Below are positions 22,401-34,579 of a stretch of DNA of 64,000 nt, in pieces. The stretch comes from Albizia julibrissin (lineage: Eukaryota > Streptophyta > Magnoliopsida > Fabales > Fabaceae): positions 42,881,501 to 42,945,500 of the forward strand of contig CM073477.1 in the NCBI GenBank assembly GCA_037074505.1. Direction: 5' to 3'. The notes under the pieces are model-generated. The model searched no databases, was not told where the DNA came from, and saw nothing but the letters and a program-made list of their open reading frames with translations. The position numbers and the translations under genes were made by a program. The stretch's first letter is position 1, and every line of letters begins with the position of its first letter.

Positions 22401-25400
22401 CCTAAAATGTGAGGAAGAGGGTGAAAATCTAGAGAGAAGCTTACCTATTATTCTTAACTTTTCCTTCTCTCTCTTGTGCTTGCTCTAGATGTCCAAATGA
22501 ATGAGAGAGGGAGGCTGATTTTTGTGTTTTATTTCATTTATTCCCTCACTCTTCAGCTGACTGAAACTCATTAAAAAAATGGGGGGAAAATTTGTTGACC
22601 AACTTGCCTTTGGTTGGTGCAAATATTAGAAGAGTGCCATTTAGTTGGATTCCAACAACTCCTTTCTTCCTTTCCAATCTTGACCTAATTTCTTGAGCTT
22701 TATTAAGAGAAAATAATTTAATTTTTAAGCCTCATAATTACTTAATTTTTCAAGAGCAAAATCCTAGCCCTTAATCTTGTGTTCTAATTTTTAACATCAA
22801 GATCAATTAGCAATTGTTTCTTTCGCTTACGATTATGGTAATGTTAATTAAATTGCCATTAAATATTTTATTAAATTCTCTTCTCTCTTCCTTACACTAT
22901 TTTATCTTTCCTTTCTAGGTTCAAATTATATTTTGTATCTCACTAGACTCTTTTCGGAGGAATTAATTCTTTTCCTTAATTAATCGGAATTAATTCTGTA
23001 CAAAATTCCCAAAGCGATTGTGCTAATATCATTTATATTGGCTTTTGGGATTCTTAATCCTTATGTTTTGGTAAACATTGCTAATCATTTTATTCCAATA
23101 CTTAAATATTTACAAAGTTTATCGAGTACAAAATTCGGTATATTACATGAGTGGTAATAGATATCACTTGTATAAAATGTATACATAAAACATGCTAGTT
23201 CAACCATCAGCACATATAACACATTCAACATTCAGAGATATTCATAAAGGTAAAAACATGCATATTAGAGCATACATAATATGTGAGAGAAAAGTTACTA
23301 CCTAGTAGTGTTTCCAAATCCTATTCTTGTTCCTAGTCTCTTAGGTGTCCTACGCAATTATCAAACCCTATAAGTTAGAATTTACGGACAACTAGTTATT
23401 ACTTGTCCTAATTCTTTAATAATTCAAACATTTATGTGGTTATCTGTAGGGTTAGTATACTAAGCCAAATGAAAAGGTGAATGTGGTCACATTAATACAA
23501 AATGATTAGTTCTACCCTTGGAGTTCAAGCTTATTACACTTGGCCCTTAATTTCTTAAATTTGCATGTTAGCAAAAAGCTGCTACAATTTTCAATAAGCT
23601 TTTAAAATTCATATCTTTCTCTAGAAATGTCCAATTGTAGTGGTTCAAAGTTCTATGTAACTTCATTAAGTCTCTTTTGAAGGAAAAATATCTCCTTTAG
23701 CCAGTTACATGCATAGAATTCTAGAACCATATTTTAATTTACACTATCACAGAACCATCCCAATTTTAAATGTCCAACTTTAACAATTCATAACTCCTAA
23801 TATACTAATTGAATTTCCTCGTATTATGTATCAAGCTTATCATGTCTACTTAAAATCTGGAAAATATCATAATTTTTGGTTAAGGTTTAGTCATTTAAAA
23901 TTTTGCCACAACAAATCTGTCTCCCTAAAATGCAGTCTGGTAGCACTATACCTCAAAATTTTCTTAAATTCCAGTCTTAGAGTTTTTAAGCTAGTTTGTC
24001 TAAAATCATAATCAGAGACTATTCCTACATAGTTTTCCATGTAGAATTCAATGGAACCCTAAAAAACATCAAAATCTCACTCCTTTTCTATGTTCTTCCT
24101 CTGACCGAAATATATGCCCAAAAAAATAATAATCAAATTGAAATTTTCAACCACCAACTACTTAAATATCTTCATTACACCTCATATATTAGTATATTCA
24201 TAATCAGAATAATATTTGACCCTAAAACCTCATATTGGTTGAAAGTTAAGGTAACCCAAAAACATAGCGAATCTTCAAGATATATAGTTCAAATCAATAC
24301 TCAGGCTTACCTTTACGCGATACTCCAGCCAGATTTTGATTCCTGCAGCATTGACCCTATGTAGATGGCACTAAACACCTCAAAACAAAAATCTAAAATT
24401 GTAAGACTGAAGCTCACACTAAGTAGAAGAAGATTAGTGAGATTAGGCCAGAAATGGCGTTATGGGGTCGGAATCGACTTTAGAACTCTAAAATTCTTAC
24501 TATTCCTCTCCCTTCTCTCCTCTTTCTTTTTCCCATGATTTTTCTCTAATTTCTTTTTCTTAGCTAAAATCTTTAAAGAAAGGGAGGCGTTGGATTTTTT
24601 CCAAGTGTCTTGTGCTTTAATCCTATGGTGCCATGTGTCATGAGATTTAATCACAAAGTGGAAAATATCCTTTAAGATCATCCTCTCTCTTTTCTCTCTC
24701 CTTGGGCTGTCCATTTTGTCTTAGGGAAAAGGGAAGAATGATGAATTTCCCTGACTCCTGGATTTGGTGTTCGGGAAAGTCAAGTATATGACCAGACCAG
24801 AGATTGGTGGATTCCCCTAACTAGAGGCTAGGTGGTACCTTTTTAGAGTGCTAACTTAAAAGGAAAAATGCAAGTGTCATAATGGAGGACATATGTCTAT
24901 TTCTTGTGAAGCCAACACATAAAGCATAAAGCAAGTGTGATGATTAAGGGACAACTGTCATCTTCTCCATAAGCCAACACTAAAGTTAAGTCCTCATTAG
25001 TCATTTACTTACTTTATTAAAGCTACTTTATCAATGTTTACCCTGGATCTTACTCGAGGTTGTACTCGAGTATGCATCACATATACCTGACCTACAAGAT
25101 GATTCCAGGTGTGTGTGTGTGTCCCACACAGTGGCATACTGTACTGTCTTATAGTCCCAACTTGACTACTACTTTATGCATATGGGCCCCACATGGCACC
25201 ATAATGCACTTATGTCTACTTAAGCAAATGGCTCCTAGTGTACTCCTGTACACTTGCACTGGTATCTTCTATATGACTAATCCCCCACTGAGACCTCATA
25301 TACTCGAGAGGATTATTCTCTACCTAAAGGGCTGAATCATAGAGTCCCTAAAAGCCATCTTTTCTCTTGAATGTTCTTGGGACTCTTGCCAAACTAGGGC

Positions 25401-25463
25401 TTAGTTGTTTACTTAATCCAAGATTATTCTCAAGCTTTTAGTCCCAAAATTTGAGATATTACA
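19417..25463 (-). mobile_element. Solo LTR (minus) inserted in CACTA copy 3, TSD ATATT
   Basis: Perfect duplications ATATT at 19412-19416 and 25464-25468. It ends (minus) GGTGTTACA at 19417 and starts TGTAATATCTC at 25463. Without the inner LTR 19963-23146 it is about 2.86 kb, a single LTR. It contains a perfect TGAGATTC...GAATCTCA hairpin at 19941-19960, which directly adjoins the inner insertion. No coding capacity seen; frames such as 23996-24364 lie in ordinary LTR sequence. Confidence 0.88.
19963..23146 (-). mobile_element. Inner solo LTR (minus), 3.18 kb, TSD TCAGT/TGAGT
   Basis: Minus strand starts TGTAATATACCGAATTTTG at 23146 and ends GGTATTACA at 19963. Flanks are TCAGT (19958-19962) and TGAGT (23147-23151), one mismatch. 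It is related to 6548-10218 and to 34580-35824, with matching tail and hairpin (20519-20538). Like its host it landed beside the host LTR's own hairpin. No internal region, so a solo LTR. Confidence 0.82.
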
Positions 25464-25811
25464 ATATTCACACGATCGAACAAAGGATTCTACCTCAACA
25501 ACATGAATCATATCCTCCATTATATCATCATCGACGCCATGCACAAATTCCCTTATTTAGGGTAAAGAAGTAATAACATCCTCACCATGCCATATCCACC
25601 TTGTGTACCAAAGATTTATTCCATTACAAAGTATGTGATCCCTTATATCATCAATATTTTGTTGACTCTCATTTAAACACTTGACACAAAAGACAAAAAA
25701 TACATCTCATTTTTACTAGGCGTATTCTTTTGAGAAAATTTAATGAACGCTTTTACCTCATTATTATATTCTTTTCTAGTTCTCAATGAATTCATCTAAC
25801 TATAATCCAAT
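25464..25811 (-). pseudogene. CACTA copy 3, transposase pseudogene segment B (N-terminus)
   Basis: Continues segment A after the ATATT duplication, aligning with 46420-46765 of copy 2, up to the place of the start codon (minus strand near 25811 reads TGGATTATAGTTAGATG). The ATG itself appears lost at the junction with the LTR that follows. The block for CVKCLNE-like residues is recognisable but frameshifted. Confidence 0.8.
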
Positions 25812-26570
25812 CGGTAGTTACATATAATTGGCTAAGTTATATTCCTTGTATATATTTGTGATATTTAGTGGAATAATATGGTAAATTGTAGTGTACATAA
25901 AATAATGAAAGTACTCCAATCGGTAGTTACATATAATTGGCTAAGTTAAGACACAGAGGTGTAACTTTTGTCTACTTGAAGGCCTAATATTGTAACTTAA
26001 ATTAGAGCATAAAATGACACAAATATTGGTCCAATAATATTGCATTAATTTTAGCCAAAATAAGGAGAAAGGAAGGAAGACATGATTTAATACAAAAATC
26101 ATAAAATGTAAGGACAAAATTATAATTTTCCAATTATGCAAGATGCAATTAATATTTCCCATTTTTCTTGGCATTTTGGTAAAACAAAGGGACTTAATGG
26201 AGAAATCAAATGCTTGGCTTAAAATGAATCAAGGAAAGAAGGAATTAAGACCAAGTGAATTAAGAGTTGAAAATTCAAAAAGTAAGAGTTGTAAGAGCTC
26301 TCTTATATATCAATTGCAATGAATGACATAGAGATATTATAGGACCTTTTTCCTCTTGCCATTTGAAGATGATTTATGGTCAAAACAACATGGAAAGAGA
26401 AAACACTTACTTGAACATAAATGGGCATTTGAAAAGTCAACAATAGCAACTAAAATAAGGAGGATAACTAATTAAATGCAAGCATATATTCAAGAAAAAG
26501 TAAGAAGCCATTTTTCTTCTTTTTCTCTTGGATATTACAGTGACATAGGGAAATAAAGGGAATTGGAAGA

Positions 26571-26624
<54 letters not shown>

Positions 26625-27643
26625 TGATATTAAAGCAAGAGGAAAAGAAAAAAATAGAAAATGTTGACTAATGAGAACTAACCATACATAAAGTAAATTG
26701 GATGACTCCTTAAGTCATTAACTCTCCTTCTTCTTCCATTCATTTTGGTCACAAATTTGAACCAAAAGAGAGAGAGAGTGAACTTAAGAACTTTGCAAGA
26801 ACACTTGAAGAAGTTAAGGTTTCAAATTGCAGGATCAAAGGTAAGAACTTGCAAACTTAGTGGTTTTTGCCTCCTAATCACTTACAACCTCTCCTAACCT
26901 CTTCTACTCCATTAAATCCATGATTTTCAAGAAAAATTAAGAGCTTAGAGAGAGAAGATATTTTCAGCTAGGAGAGAGAAAGAGCAAGAATCAAGAGGTA
27001 ATCTCCAAAACTTGATTCCCTTGACTTGTTTAATGTTGTTGGTGTTGTTGTTAGTGGATATTGCCTTGTTTTCTCTAGATTTTCAAAAGTGGGCTGAAGC
27101 AAAACGTAAGGAAAATACTACCCAATTTCCTCTAAACATGTCCATTTAGTGTTTAAATGGTTAATCATGTGATTAGAAGTGGTAAGGAGGTGATTAAGCA
27201 ACAGAAAAGAAGAAAACAACATATTCTTCCTAAGAAACCTAACCTTCTATTTTGAACAGGATATGGTGAAGGAGTGGAAATTTGCTAATTTTGATGGTTT
27301 AATTGGATTTAGAAGGCAAAATTGTGTAAGTATGCAAGTGTTCATGTTTTTTGATGCTTGTATATGAATTTGGAATTTTTGAAAGTTGTGAAGTAGATGT
27401 TGTGTAATTCGTTTTCTGGAAGTAGTGTGGTTGTGATGTGTTTTTCATTAGTCAAAATTGGTCCAAAAATTATGAAACTTTCTAGAATTAAATTACACAT
27501 ATAGATCTTTAATTTGATAAGTAGTTTGTAATTTTTGGACAAGTATGTTGGGAGATATGGATTTTCAAATTTTTTGTCATGTTTCTGGAATGCAATTTGG
27601 AACAGTGGTATTTGGGAAATTTCTAGGAATGACATGAATATGA
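25812..27643 (+). mobile_element. TGTAAT-type LTR (plus), 5' truncated, left part
   Basis: Collinear with 7360-8930 (shared blocks around GGCTAAGTTAAGACA and AAGAGGTAATCTC). Its 5' terminus is missing at the CACTA junction. The first ~110 bp (about 25807-25917 to 25917-26000) are tandemly repeated, each copy carrying ATCGGTAGTTACATA. A dinucleotide run lies at 26574-26622. The LTR is interrupted at 27643 and appears to continue at 34580. Confidence 0.68.
26574..26622. repeat. (AT)n microsatellite
   Basis: About 24 uninterrupted AT dinucleotides within an LTR. Likely polymorphic in length; no function is apparent. Confidence 0.95.
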
Positions 27644-29379
27644 TGTAAAGACCCCACCTTATATACCCCTTATTCTTGACCTTACTCAGAGTAGCAATGT
27701 GCAGTTCAGTGGGTACACCGGAATATCATGAATATACTGATAATATTAATTCAATATTGCTTCATTATAATACAAAAGTTCCCCCACAGGGGTTTGCCCA
27801 ATATTTACAGACCTTAAAATAACTAAAAGGTCTTCAGACAACCAGCAACATTCCTCTTCGTGCATTCCTCTTCTCTGTTCTCAGCAAACTTCTAGTGCTC
27901 AACTGTCTGAATGGTTGGTTGGGGAGGGTGAGATTCGAGGAATCTCAGTAGCAAACAATACTTACCATTGCATACAAGAAATACTTTTTGCATGACATGC
28001 TTGCTTACATGAATCCATGCCAACATAATGACATATATGCATTCTCAATGTTTCATATAACATACTTATGACCATAGTATAAACAGAGACAGAGCTTTAC
28101 TCATTCACATATGCTTCATACCATTCATCAAAGTAATTAACACATCAATACACAAGCATAAAAATCAAGTTATACAAGTTAGGAAAACTCACTACCTTTT
28201 GGGACTTTATGTCGTCCTCTTGTATCTTGGTCTTCCAACCATTACCTCTTCTTTGTCACTTCATGGCCCTATATAACCAATCACATTATTAGAGTCATGA
28301 TTCAATGCTCTGATCAACCCTCTTTAGGTCTACTTTTAAAGGAAAATATAGCCATTAGCTATATGTGAACACTTTAACATGGAATTTCCTCTTCCTAATC
28401 TCTATTTCAGAATTTTAGTTAACATGATTAAATTTGAAAATTCACCATTAATTATAGGAAACTTCGAGTTGAGTGGTTCCAATTCCTATGTGAATATATT
28501 TGAATATAATTTCACATAAAAATACTAAATATTGGCCACTACAACCACAAAATTCCTAGAATCTCACCCAATCACACTGTTCCAGGTTTCTTTCTAGAAA
28601 ACAGGGCAGAATTTCAAAAATTCATATTTCCTAGCATACTTGTCAAACAATTACAAACTACACACAAAAGTAAATCTTTACATGTATACTTTAAGCTAGA
28701 AAAATTTCAGATTTTTTAGACAAGGTTTACTATATGAAACGCCACGCACAACACGACTGTTCTAGACAAGGCAGAATCAACAACATACAAGCATCCAAAA
28801 ATCATGAATACTTGCATACCTACACAATTTTGTATCCTAAATCCAATGAAAGCATAAAAATCATTAAATTCTTATTCCATCACTATGTCACTCACAACAC
28901 AGAAAATTAGAGTTCTCGGGAAGAGTTTGTCGGTTTCTTATTTTCTTTGGCTTAATCACTTCCTTTCTACTTCTAATCAAATAATTAGCTAACTTCAAAA
29001 ATTCATATCTCTTTGTGTACAACTCCAAATAACTTATATGAACTATCCAATTAAATCTTGATAAGTCTACTTTCACTATAGAAAGTTTCATAATTTTTCA
29101 ACTTCATTTACCTATTGAAAAATGTCACACAATCACCACTTTCATATCAGGAATTTCACCGGTAGCAACACTACTTTGTGTTCCACTTTACTATATTGTG
29201 TGTGACTTCTAATTGCTTTATTTTGTCACTCCCAATGCTCTTTAATTCCCCCAAGGATATAAAGAAATTTTAGGGAATTTAAACATGCTTCATAGGGACA
29301 TTTGCTAAACTGGGGCTTAGCAGTCTACTTGATCTAGGCTTAATCTCAAGCCTCTTGTCCCAAAATTCGAGATATTACA
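27644..29379 (-). mobile_element. 3' LTR (minus) of a gypsy-like element
   Basis: Minus strand begins TGTAATATCTCGAATTTTG at 29379, directly after a polypurine tract, and ends ...GGGGTCTTTACA at 27644. It contains the hairpin at 27929-27947. It matches the LTR copy at about 33021-34579 but lacks roughly 0.7 kb present there (33590-34270), consistent with a deletion in this copy between short repeats. Its partner is that copy; the interior lies between them. Confidence 0.75.
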
Positions 29380-29430
29380 GCTCTCCCCCCATTTAATAAA
29401 TTTTGTCCTTGAAATTTTGAACATCAAATA
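29380..29430 (-). other. Polypurine tract and end of a gypsy-type polyprotein
   Basis: The minus strand reads AAATGGGGGGAGAGC immediately before the LTR, a classic second-strand priming tract. Just upstream the frame gives SKFQGQNLLNGGRA, which resembles the conserved last residues of plant chromovirus-type gypsy pol (family knowledge). This is the main reason for placing the TGTAAT LTRs in Ty3/gypsy. No earlier pol sequence is recognisable. Confidence 0.65.
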
Positions 29431-30183
29431 GTACTATATGCACCTCAGAGAACCATCTCTAGACCTTTAGTCTATCTTTCCCCATTCTAGTTCTTTCATT
29501 TGCAAGGTCATAGAGCACACAACTCACCATTCACAATCATAACTCAAAATCTCTGATAGCATTTAAACGCAGGACCCACTGGTCCACTTTCACAACGCTT
29601 GGTTTCTAAGGTGTTACTACCTCTTCAAGATTATTTCTCGGTTTACTATATGGATACCAGGCCTTCCAGCCTTTACGGGACTCTCCTGTATCACACGGTA
29701 CATATATCAAGCCTTATGACTTATTCTACCACAGCACTGGATATTCTAGCCTTACTGCCAAGGGGATTTCCCCCATACCACATGCATCTTAGGGCTTACG
29801 GCCCCAGCTACAACCTAGTCTAGTATGAATGTTCTACTAATCTTGATATATTCTCTGGACGTATTGGTTCAATGTCACAGTGCTAGGCAACAACCATGGT
29901 GCTAGACACACACAAGTCTTATAGCCCAGGGATATTGCCCTATGCAACTTTACACATTGAGTCTTATTCCCTCGAGCTTTCGCTCGTCATAATTCTCCAA
30001 CATATTACATTCTATCGGCCTAAGGTCTTATCAACCCCTCAAGTCTTATGGTCTTAGGACACTCGATCCACCACCTTTGCTGAATAACAGCCCTCTCACT
30101 AAGCCTACTGCACAGCTACCCTTACTATGTGCCCCCTGCAGCTGCACGATATGAAGGAATGAAATCTTTGTTCTTGTATTTAT

Positions 30184-30405
30184 GTAACGACCCTCCCACT
30201 AGGATCAACTACAGAGCTACCCTCAATGGGTACCCTCTACAATGGCATAGGAGTCATGTAATGGCCCTCCTACTATGCTCAACTGCAGAACTACCCTCAA
30301 TGGGCGCCTTCTACAGTGGCAAGAGAGTCATGTAACAATTATCCCACTAGGCCCAACTGCAGAGCTACCCTTAATGGGCACCCTTTACAGCGACATGGGA
30401 GTCTG
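30184..30405. repeat. 74-bp tandem repeat, three units plus a degenerate fourth
   Basis: Units begin at 30184, 30258 and 30332, each with CCCACTAGG-like and GAGCTACCCT(C/T)AATGGG blocks and ending in GGAGTCAT. A decayed unit lies at about 30088-30160. The spacing is exactly 74 bp between clear units. Confidence 0.9.
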
Positions 30406-31480
30406 GTCCATACCCCTTAGCTCACCAGGACTGAGTACGGCAAGCTTATGGGATAGCCACTCCCATTATCCTTTAAAGGAAACCTCCCCAGGTATTGAGC
30501 ACGCGACATTTGCCACTCAAGTCGTGCTCAACAACCCTGGTACCATTGAGTTAGCTACTCATTGAGTCTAACTACCTAGAACACATAGTTTACTAGGTAC
30601 TTTGAACTCATTACAAGCTCCATCTCTTGCTACTCAAGTCGTTCATACTCTTATGTAATGTTCACGAAGCATGCTAAACAAACCTTCATCACAACAATTA
30701 TCACATGAGCATTCGACATGTTAGCATATAGCATAACGACATCCACTGGACCCATGGTCTCATAAACCATATGGCCCCAAGCGTTCACCCGCGCAATAGG
30801 CCACGGGATCCTACTTGTATAAAATAGGAGTTTCCATAGCCTCGAGTGTTCACCCGGGTAATAGGCCTTGGGTGACTGCTCGCGCATGATAGGAATCTCC
30901 ATGGCCTAGGCATCCACCAATGTAAATAGGCCTCGAGCGACTACCCATAAATAGTCTGAATGCTCATCAGGTCTTACTGCTCATGGAGTCACCCCTATGT
31001 CATAGGCATCGTGGGACTTTCAGCTTAGGGCCTTTACCCATCAAGTATGACTGCCTAAGGGCACGCTATCCCAATAGGTCTTACTACCTGCCGTATATTC
31101 ATAACACAAATATACTCGATGGTAAACACATACATGCAGAACCATTATATAAGATATGAGAGAAAGAGTTGTTTTCCTTTTTACCGTCAAGCCTGATCTT
31201 TCTTAATCTCTTTTATCATTTAGCACTGGAGCACCCCTATGGTGATTCAATGGGTCACACAACTCTCCTCTTCTCAAGGAAACCTATTTGATTGGAGACT
31301 TATTACAATGTACCACTATTGAGAGTCAACATTTTCGTAGCTCTACTTTACAGTTTTCAACGTCACGGTGGCTTCACTCCACAATTTGTCATCACGGCAG
31401 CTACACACTATAGTTCAATGTCATAGTGGCTTCACATTACAGTACTACATTCGGTACTTCACGCAGACGCCCATACACCT

Positions 31481-31625
31481 GGTTAGCCCCTCCCGGTCAA
31501 AACCCTTTGTAAGTAGCCCTTTCCCATCAGATCCCCCCATAGGTAGCCTTTTCTGATTAGAACTCCCTGTAGGTAGCCATTTTCGATCAGAATCCTCCAT
31601 AAGTAGCTCTGTCCGGTTGGTCGCC
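31481..31625. repeat. 30-bp tandem repeat, about five units
   Basis: Units start at 31481, 31511, 31541, 31571 and 31601. Consensus is close to AGGTAGCCCTTTCCGATCAG followed by AACCCCCCAT. The period is exact although the units have diverged. A second, looser repeat precedes it at about 31350-31440 (blocks around TCA(C/T)(G/A)GTGGCTTCAC). Confidence 0.88.
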
Positions 31626-32700
31626 TCTGAATGGAAGTAACATGTAACTAGAATTCAGATCTTATAAGGTCCCTACTTTCTAGCAGTTCTATAATCTGCT
31701 CTCTCTCATTTCCGTTATCTCATATAGGGTCATTCGACGTGGACTTTTAATATCGGTCCTGCTCCAGACATAATCACACCTCTAAGGGAATATTCGATGA
31801 TTAAGATCTTTCTATATGCTAGATTAACAACTAGCAACCTCCAGTAACCTCATACAGATTTTTGTACTTAATTTTAGTACCTCAAGCTACTCAAGCTATT
31901 TCAAATTCTTGGAAAACTAATTCAACTATTATAACTGATTCTTAGGTTACGGTTCAACACCTAGAACCTCAACATTACCAATAAGTATGTTAAGAATAAA
32001 AATCAATAGCACTTATTCTAACCTCCACGGTTCCAAGTAATATCCGCAAACAATTTCTGAAGGTTTAACATCATCCACAAGGTTCACAAGATTTAAACTT
32101 CCTTCATGGAACAGAACCATAGTGTAACCTTATTCACATTTTGACATAAGCACTATTTCAGCTTAGACTTGTTTTAAGCCGATCCTCAACCTTCAGTGTC
32201 ATCAAATTGGACCCTTTAGGTTAGATATACGGCATAATCACTACTCATCATGTATCCCCGCATATCATGCCTATATACCTTTAACCCCATGGGTTACTAA
32301 GGATCATTACTTAGCATGGAGAAACCTCAAAACAATCACTATCCCTCGAGTTCTTATAACCTCATTAGATGAACTTTTCTGTCAGTAATCTATGCAAGAG
32401 AAATAGTTTAGATTAAGGATCAATACTTATTTCATCATCTCTACGTCTTTAACCATTCTTTATGCCATATGGGAACTTCTAATTATGATTTAAACCTTTC
32501 ATCGAAAGGTTTTAACTTTTCTCATAACTTAAGGGTATTTCGGTCATTTCACACCATGTTGAGTACACAAGCACTCCTGTATTAACATATAACAGGGGTT
32601 TGCAATAGCCAGGGATAGACCTGTAACTATATACAACATTTAAACTATGGTACAACATGTTCTTGCTCCTTTATGTTACATAACATAACATGTTCTTGTA

Positions 32701-32753
32701 ACTTCCCAGGAGGTCGCCCATCCTGAGATTTTCCTTGGTTGAGCATGCTTAAC
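32701..32753 (-). other. 5S-rRNA-derived internal promoter fragment
   Basis: The minus strand contains AGTTAAGCATGCT (5S box A is AGTTAAGC(G)TGCT) and, 19 bases later, GGATGGGCGACCTCCTGGGA (box C region, one change from plant 5S). Spacing and order fit the RNA polymerase III internal control region of 5S rRNA. The first ~45 bases of a 5S gene are not recognisable, so this is not a functional 5S gene. Such pieces are carried in the LTRs of Cassandra TRIM elements and in SINE3 elements; Cassandra-like origin is my preferred inference, but LTR edges and target duplications are not resolved. Confidence 0.75.
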
Positions 32754-33020
32754 TTTTGTGTACTCATGCAAATATGAAGATACTGGCTTGAGTTGCTTTT
32801 GACTACCGGTATCCCGTAGCTTCCCTTATCCCAACCATCACATCCACTGTCTCTGGGCATCAACATACTATGCCTGGGCTGTATATCAGTACTAGTATAT
32901 ACACTCAGACACATACCATGTAATATGCTCCCAAAAGTCCATAAGGTTATTTGTGGCTTATTTGTCTGACACTAGTCAGCCAATTAGTGATCCTACTATA
33001 GGATGAACTTGTCAGCCAAT

Positions 33021-34579
33021 CAAAAAATTCCTAAAATTTTGCCCAACCACACTGTTCCAGGTTTCTTTCCAGAAAACAGGGCAGAACTTCAAAAATTCAT
33101 ATCTCCTAACATACTTGTCAAATAATTACAAACTACCCATAGACTTTTTTCTTTCCTAGTAAAGGGACTCTATAGTTGCTGATGTTCAGTCTCGTCTTTC
33201 CCCTGCTGCTTCTGATAAGGCCTAAAAGGCGGTTTAAAGCTCTAAATGTATTATTTAAGCATAAAAAATTTAAGAATTTTTGGACAAGGTTTACCATATG
33301 AAACACCACACAAAACATGACTATTCCAGACAGAGCAGAATCAACAACATGTACACACTTAGTTCATAAATCTCCAAATTTATATACAAGCATCCAAAAA
33401 TCATGAACACTTGCATACCTATACAATTTTTCCTCCTAAAGCCAATGGAAGCATCAAACTCATCAAATTCTTAGTCCATTACCACGTCACTCACAGCACA
33501 AAAAATTAGAGTTCTCGAGAAGAGTTTGTCGGTTTCTTGTTTTGTTTGGCTTAATCACTTCCTTTATACTTCTAATCAAATGATTAGCTATTTAGACATC
33601 CGTTAAACATAGTTTAGCCATCAAAAACACCCTTTAAATAAGATATGAATAGTACCCAACCTTCCAAAAACTCATCCAAACAACAAACCAATCAGTTCAA
33701 AAGGAAGCTTACGCTTACCTCTACACGTTTTCATAGACGGTTCAGAATTCCGGCAACACTCCGGCCAGTGAGATGGTACCAACCACCTCCAAATGAGAAT
33801 CCAAAACCGTAGAAACAAAGCTCATGATGAGTAGAAGAAGGTTCATAAAGGGCGCTTTGAGAGAAGACGCCGATTCGGTTGTGTTTCGGCGGACTAAAGT
33901 TTCTCTCTCTTCTTTTCACCATTTCTGGTCCATCTCTCTTCTCTCTCTTTCTGTTTTGATTTTTATGTAGAAATGGCTAAAAGAAGATGAACATAATGGT
34001 TAAATGAATTAACCATTTCACTTGCCACATGTCAAGCTCCCATTGGTCCAAAATTCTAATTTTCGTACTTGACACAAACTTGGCAGAATTTCCATTAAAC
34101 TTTGAAAATTCATATCTAATTGCACAAATGTTCAATTGGGGTGGTTCCAATAGATATGTGACCATTATTGAGTCTAGTTTTAAGAAAAAAATATAAAATT
34201 TGGCCAATTTAAATCTCACTCTTCCCATAATATTAATCTTGAGACGCTGCCCAAAAAAATAGTTAATTTCACTGGGCTAACTTCAAAAATTCATTTCTCT
34301 TTGTGTACAACATCATTTACCCATTGAAAAATGTCACACAATCACCACTGCCATACCGGGAATTTCACCGATAGCAACACTACTTTGTGTTTCACTTTAC
34401 TATATTGTGTGACTTCTATTATTTTGTCACTCCCAATGCTCTTTAATACCCCCAAGGATATAAAGAAATTTTAGAAAATTTAAACATGCCTCATAGGGCA
34501 TTTGCTAAACCGGGGCTTAGCAATCCACTTGATCTAAGCTTAATCTCAAGCCTCTTGTCCCAAAATTCAGGATATTACA
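33021..34579 (-). mobile_element. LTR copy (minus), presumed 5' LTR of the gypsy-like element, 3' truncated
   Basis: Minus strand starts TGTAATATCCTGAATTTTG at 34579. Regions 33021-33120 and 34280-34579 match 28540-28640 and 29000-29379. The middle (33590-34270) is extra relative to that copy and resembles 24310-24450. The hairpin and LTR 3' end are missing on the left side near 33020, so the primer-binding site cannot be checked. Confidence 0.65.

Larger units (their letters stand above)
29431..33020 (-). mobile_element. Interior of gypsy-like element without recognisable gag-pol
   Basis: Roughly 3.6 kb between two LTR copies with no frame longer than about 97 codons and no protease, RT, RNase H or integrase motif that I can see. 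It is more GC-rich than its surroundings and is built of repeats: a 74-bp tandem array (30184-30405), degenerate units about 30760-30960 (GTTCACCCG(C/G)G and related), a 30-bp array (31481-31620), and a 5S-like segment (32701-32753). It may be a non-autonomous derivative or a stack of several decayed fragments. Confidence 0.5.

Noticed and set aside
23996..24364. 122-codon open frame as a possible gene
   Set aside because: Within a solo LTR and not conserved in related LTRs; composition is that of AT-rich non-coding DNA.
25050..25075. Two CTCGAG sites within a TGTAAT-type LTR
   Set aside because: They lack the ATCACT...AGTGAT flanks, and the related region at 36840 reads CTCGTG/CTCGGG. Treated as chance or unrelated to the copia arrays.
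32645..32914. 89-codon minus frame as a gene
   Set aside because: It runs through the 5S-derived segment (the RPPGKLQE part is translated box C), so it is non-coding.
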